This document shows positions 59,401-64,000 of a stretch of 64,000 nucleotides of DNA, piece by piece (position 1 is the first letter of the stretch; each line of letters begins with the position of its first letter). The stretch comes from Amia ocellicauda. Its lineage: Eukaryota > Chordata > Actinopteri > Amiiformes > Amiidae. The position numbers were made by a program, and so were the translations under genes. The stretch covers positions 4,029,676 through 4,093,675 of the forward strand of contig NC_089869.1 of assembly GCF_036373705.1 (NCBI RefSeq). The letters run 5' to 3'. The notes beneath the pieces are model-generated. The model worked only from the letters and a program-made list of their open reading frames with translations, had not been told where the DNA came from and did not search any database.

Positions 59401-62013
59401 TACTAATGTAAAAGCAAATGGTGGACCTCTGTCATTCGGACCCAGGTCTTTCCTAGAATGGATCCATCCAGCCATCCATCCTCCCTTTGATTATTTATGT
59501 CTGTCTATCACTAACGGCCATTCATTTACACTATACGATGCAGAGAAGGCGTGCTTGCAAGAGAAACTGGCAAACGACAAATGCTGGACCTCTGTCATTC
59601 GGACCCAGGTCTTTCCAAGAATGGATCCATCCAGCCAGCCATCCATCATCCCTTTGATTATTTATGTCTGTCTATTACTAACGGTCATTCGTTTACACTC
59701 TACGATGCAGAGAAAGCGTGCATGCATCAGAAACTGGCAAACGTCAGCGGTAACACGCAACGTGGTGGACCCCAGTGCTTTGAGCAACTAAGCCATGGCG
59801 CCAAGGCGCAACTCTGTACTACTGCAGAAGCAAATGGTGGACCTCTGTCTTTCGGACCCAGGTCTTTCCAAGAATGGATCCATCCAGCCATCCTCCCTTT
59901 GATATTTATGTCTGTCTATCAATAACGGTCATTCGATTACACTCTACGATGCAGAGAAGGCGTGCTTGCAACAGAAACAGGCAAACTGCAGCGGTAACGC
60001 GCAACGTGGTGGACCCCAGTGCTTCGACCTACTAAGCCATGGCGCCAAGGCGTTACTCTGTACTACTGTAAAAGCAAATGGTGGACCTCTGTCTTTCGGA
60101 CCCAGGTCTTTCCAAGAATGGATCCATCCAGCCATCCATCCTCCCTTTGATTATTTATGTCTGTCTATCACTAACGGTCATTCTTATACACTCTACGATG
60201 CAGAGAAAGCGTGCATGCATTAGAAACAGGCAAACTGCAGCGGTAACGCGCAACGTGGTGGACCCCAGTGCTTTGACAAACTAAGCCATGGCGCCAAGGC
60301 GCAACTCTGTACTACTGTAAAAGCAAATGGTGGACCTCTGTCATTCGGACCCAGGTCTTTCCTAGGATGGATCCATCAAGCCATCCTCCCTTTGATATTT
60401 ATGTCTGTCTATCACTAACGGTCATTCGTTTACACTCTACGATGCAGAGAAGGCGTGTATGCATCAGAAACTGGCAAACGTCAGCGGTAACACGCAACGT
60501 GGTGGACCCCAGTGCTTTGAGCAACTAAGCCATGGCGCCAAGGCGCAACTCTGTACTACTGCAGAAGCAAATGGTGGACCTCTGTCATTCGGACCCAGGT
60601 CTTTCCTAGAATGGATCCATCCAGCAAACCTCCCTTTGATATTTATGTCTGTCTATCACTAACGGTCATTCGGTTACACTCTACGATGCAGAGAAGGCGT
60701 GCTTGCAACAGAAACTGGCAATCTGCAGCGGTAACGCGCAACGTGGTGGACCCCAGTGCTTTGACCAACTAAGCCATGGCGCCAAGGCGTAACTCTGTTC
60801 AACTGTAAAAGCAAATGGTGGACCTCTGTCTTTCGGACCCAGGTCTTTCCAAGAATGGATCCATCCAGCCATCCTCCCTTTGATATTTATGTCTGTCTAT
60901 CAATAACGGTCATTCGTTTACACTCTACGATGCAGAGAAGGCGTGCTTGCAACAGAAACAGGCAACCTGCAGCGGTAACGCGCAACGTGGTGGACCCCAG
61001 TGCTTTGACCTACTAAGCCATGGCGCCAAGGCGTAACTCTGTACTACTGTAAAAGCAAATGGTGGACCTCTGTCTTTCGGACCCAGGTCTTTCCAAGAAT
61101 GGATCCATCCAGCCATCCATCCTCCCTTTGATTATTTATGTCTGTCTATCACTAACGGTCATTCGTATACACTCTACGATGCAGAGAAAGCGTGCATGCA
61201 TAAGAAACTGGCAAACGTCAGCGGTAACACGCAACGTGGTGGACCCCAGTGCTTTGACCAACTAAGCCATGGCGCCAAGGCGCAACTCTGTACTACTGCA
61301 GAAGCAAATGGTGGACCTCTTTCAATCGGACCCAGGTCTTTCCTAGAATGGATCCATCCAGCCATCCTCCCTTTGATATTTATGTCTGTCTATCAATAAC
61401 GGTCATTCGTTTACACTCTACGATGCAGAGAAGGCGTGCTTGCAACAGAAACAGGCAAACGTCAGCGGTAACGCGCAACGTGGTGGACCCCAGTGCTTTG
61501 ACCAACTAAGCCATGGTGCCAAGGCGCAACTCTGTACTACTGTAAAAGCAAATGCTAGACCTCTGTCATTCGGACCCAGGTCTTTCCTAGGATGGATCCA
61601 TCAAGCCATCCTCCCTTTGATATTTATGTCTGTCTATCAATAACGGTCATTCGTTTACACTCTACGATGCAGAGAAGGCGTGTATGCATCAGAAACTGGC
61701 AAACGTCAGTGGTAACACGCAACGTGGTGGACCCCAGTGCTTTGACCAACTAAGCCATGGCGCCAAGGCGCAACTCTGTACTACTGTAAAAGCAAATGGT
61801 GGACCTCTGTCATTCGGACCCAGGTCTTTCCAAGAATGGATCCATCCAGCCATCCATCATCCCATTGATTATTTATGTCTGTCTATCACTAACGGTCATT
61901 CGTTTACACTATACGATGCAGAGAAGGCGTGCTTGCAACAGAAACTGGCAAACGTCAGCGGAAACACGCAACATGGTGGACCCCAGTCACAACTGCTGCG
62001 CCTGTCTCTGTGG
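56449..62013. repeat. Satellite array A18, about 22-23 monomers
   Basis: Mixed subfamilies. Near 59,570 one monomer is internally deleted: CTGGCAAACGAC joins directly to AAATGCTGGACC, removing its tRNA half. 58,796-59,472 copies 17,281-17,957. Confidence 0.93.
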
Positions 62014-62023
62014 CGCAATCGGA

Positions 62024-62060
<37 letters not shown>

Positions 62061-62087
62061 GAGCCCACCCAGGGACGTCCGTCTACT
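62014..62087 (+). tRNA. tRNA-Asn(GTT), block B18, consensus copy
   Basis: Identical to B5 and to the window consensus; all stems paired and discriminator G. Confidence 0.96.
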
Positions 62088-62247
62088 TCTTACCTCATTG
62101 CTTCCATTCGTGGTGTGAGACCTGGACCTCTGCTTTATAATCTCCTGTCCAAGAAACATGGCCTCATGCAGTAACAATGGCTACGCTGCCAAAAACTTAA
62201 ACTTGCTCCACAGTCTTGCTGTACATAGCCTCTGCCTCCTTCAGGCC

Positions 62248-62321
62248 AGGCACCGCTGGGATTTGAACCCAGGATTTCCTGTTTACAAGACAGGCGCTTT
62301 CACCAGCTAAGCCACAGCGCC
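62248..62321 (-). tRNA. tRNA-Thr with anticodon TGT, block B18
   Basis: Thr(CGT) body with C34 to T: loop CTTGTAA, anticodon TGT at 62,285-62,287, which reads ACA (and ACG by wobble), still threonine. C6 to T gives a T-G wobble with G67. It is the only TGT isoacceptor in the window. Confidence 0.9.
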
Positions 62322-62587
62322 AGAGCTTGCTGCACCCACCCTTTCCTAGTTTCATACCAATTCAGTGGCTGCTACCGTTTACCTATTATATGTTCCACGC
62401 ATCCATCCAACCAACTATCATCCCACCCATCCATCCATCTATCTATCTATCCTTCTATCTATCTGTCTGTCTATCTACCTACCTCTCTGTCTTTCTACAG
62501 CTAGCACTCACTTGCTTACGCTTGCGGACAAAGCAAGAAGTGTGCGTTCAACAGGATCTGACAGCGGAAAAAGATTTACAGGAAGAT
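62322..62587. repeat. Truncated spacer B18
   Basis: Only the first 266 bp of the spacer remain, with a microsatellite one ATCT step shorter. At about 62,587 it joins a monomer at CAGGTCATTCC, deleting the rest of the spacer and the entire Thr(AGT) gene. Confidence 0.9.
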
Positions 62588-63769
62588 TCAGGTCATTCCT
62601 AGAATGGATCCATCCAGCCAGCAATCCATCCTCCCTTTGATTATTTATGTCTGTCTATTACTAACGGTCTTTCGTTTACACTCTACGATGCAGAGAAAGC
62701 GTGCATGCATCAGAAACTGGCAATCGTCAGCGGTAACACGCAACGTGGTGGACCCCAGTGCTTTGACCAACTAAGCCATGGCGCCAAGGCGCAACTCTGT
62801 ACTACTGCAGAAGCAAATGTTGGACCTCTGTCAATCGGACCCAGGTCTTTCCTAGAATGGATCCATCCAGCCATCCTCCCTTTGATATTTATGTCTGTCT
62901 ATCAATAACGGTCATTCGTTTACACTCTACGATGCAGAGAAGGCGTGCTTGCAACAGAAACAGGCAAACTGCAGCGGTAACGCGCAACGTGGTGGACCCC
63001 AGTGCTTTGACCGACTAAGCCATGGCGCCAAGGCGTAACTCTGTACTACTGTAAAAGCAAATGGTGGACCTCTGTCTTTCGGACCCAGGTCTTTCCTAGA
63101 ATGGATCCATCCAGCAAACCTCCCTTTGATATTTATGTCTGTCTATCACTAACGGTCATTCGGTTACACTCTACGATGCAGAGAAGGCGTGCTTGCAACA
63201 GAAACTGGCAATCTGCAGCGGTAACGCGCAACGTGGTGGACCCCAGTGCTTTGACCTACTAAGCCATGGCGCCAAGGCGTAACTCTGTACTACTGTAAAA
63301 GCAAATGGTGGACCTCTGTCTTTCGGACCCAGGTCTTTCCAAGAATGGATCCATCCAGCAAACCTCCCTTTGATATTTATGTCTGTCTATCAATAACGGT
63401 CATTCGTTTACACTCTACGATGCAGAGAAGGCGTGCTTGCAACAGAAACAGGAAAACTGCAGCGGTAACGCGCAACGTGGTGGACCCCAGTGCTTTGACC
63501 TACTAAGCCATGGCGCCAAGGCGTAACTCTGTACTACTGTAAAAGCAAATGGTGGACCTCTGTCTTTCGGACCCAGGTCTTTCCAAGAATGGATCCATCC
63601 AGCCATCCTCCCTTTAATATTTATGTCTGTCTATCAATAACGGTCATTCGTTTACACTCTACGATGCAGAGAAAGCGTGCATGCATAAGAAACAGGCAAA
63701 CTGCAGCGGTAACGCGCAACGTGGTGGACCCCAGTGCTTTGACCTACTAAGCCATGGCGAAAAGGCGTA
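62588..63769. repeat. Satellite array A19, about 5 monomers
   Basis: Begins at the B18 deletion junction in the middle of a monomer and ends at the Asn fusion of B19 (GCCATGGCGAAAAGG). Confidence 0.92.
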
Positions 63770-63830
63770 AATCGGATAGCGCGTACGGCTGTTAACCGAA
63801 AGGTTGGTGGTTCGAGCCCACCCAGGGACG
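63770..63830 (+). pseudogene. 5'-truncated tRNA-Asn, block B19
   Basis: Third copy of the 61-nt remnant with T28 to A, but with the consensus TTCGAGC T loop. The window ends 170 bp later, before the Thr(CGT) gene of this block. Confidence 0.92.
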
Positions 63831-64000
63831 TCCGTCTACTTCTTACCTCATTGCTTCCATTCGTGGTGTGAGACCTGGACCTCTGCTTTCTAATCTCCTG
63901 TCCAAGAAACATCGCCTCATGCAGTAACAATGGCTACGCTGCCAAAAACTTAAACTTGCCCCACAGTCTTGCTGTACATAGCCTCTGACTCCTTCAGGCC

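Noticed and set aside
1-64000. CRISPR array
   Set aside because: The whole 244-249-bp unit is repeated. There are no short direct repeats with unique spacers and no cas genes, and the tRNAs are eukaryotic.
1-64000. tRNA-derived SINE family
   Set aside because: There is no poly-A or other 3' tail, no target-site duplications and no dispersed insertions. Copies are strictly head-to-tail, and the B box is not in SINE position.
1-64000. Assignment to a particular species or known tRNA array such as the amphibian or fish tandem tDNA repeats
   Set aside because: The tRNAs are too conserved to place the source, and I do not recognise the spacer or monomer. Only an animal origin is supported.

Overview
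The window is a eukaryotic nuclear tandem-repeat locus built entirely from tRNA genes and a satellite derived from them. I find no protein-coding gene. The tRNAs have internal A and B boxes and no encoded CCA. Their bodies are close to animal cytosolic tRNA-Asn(GTT), tRNA-Thr(CGT) and tRNA-Thr(AGT), so the source is an animal, plausibly a vertebrate. The species cannot be told from the sequence.

Two elements make up the locus. The first is a tRNA block, present 18 times plus the start of a 19th. It runs tRNA-Asn(GTT) on the + strand, 170 bp of spacer, tRNA-Thr(CGT) on the - strand, about 554 bp of spacer with an ATCC/ATCT/GTCT microsatellite, then tRNA-Thr(AGT) on the - strand. I count 16 full-length tRNA-Asn, 18 full-length genes of the Thr(CGT) lineage (two with anticodon CTT, one with TGT) and 16 full-length Thr(AGT). 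There are also three 5'-truncated Asn copies and one truncated Thr(AGT). The second element is a 244- or 249-bp satellite monomer. It fills roughly 47 kb (about 190 copies by arithmetic) between the blocks.

The monomer is not independent of the genes. Each one carries about 28 nt of the 5' end of tRNA-Thr(AGT) on the - strand (acceptor strand, D arm, A box), followed on the + strand by the same flank that lies upstream of the intact Thr(AGT) genes. The other edge of the monomer is the same sequence found upstream of tRNA-Asn. The simplest reading is an ancestral repeat of about 1.19 kb (Asn, Thr-CGT, Thr-AGT plus flank). It lost about 940 bp between the Asn upstream flank and the Thr(AGT) D arm, giving the 244/249-bp derivative, which then amplified.

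Layout: array 1-1.7 kb; block 1; long array 2.7-10.3 kb; blocks 2-5 close together (10.3-16.6 kb); array; block 6 (20.3-21.3 kb); array; block 7 (26.0-26.9 kb); array; blocks 8-14 (33.8-46.0 kb, mostly at a 1,682-bp period); array; blocks 15-17 (52.4-56.4 kb); array; block 18 (62.0 kb, lacking Thr-AGT); and the start of block 19 at the right edge. Higher-order duplications overlie this. Bases 1 to about 13.0 kb recur almost unchanged from 24,215 to about 36.5 kb, differing by whole-monomer deletions. A 2.5-kb segment recurs at +6,271 bp, an 8-monomer segment at +1,972 bp and a 4-monomer segment at +985 bp.

The intact genes would supply cytosolic tRNA-Asn and tRNA-Thr through RNA polymerase III. 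Expression of any single copy, or of the satellite tRNA halves, cannot be judged from sequence alone. In the entries, tRNA positions use standard tRNA numbering and blocks are B1-B19 from left to right.
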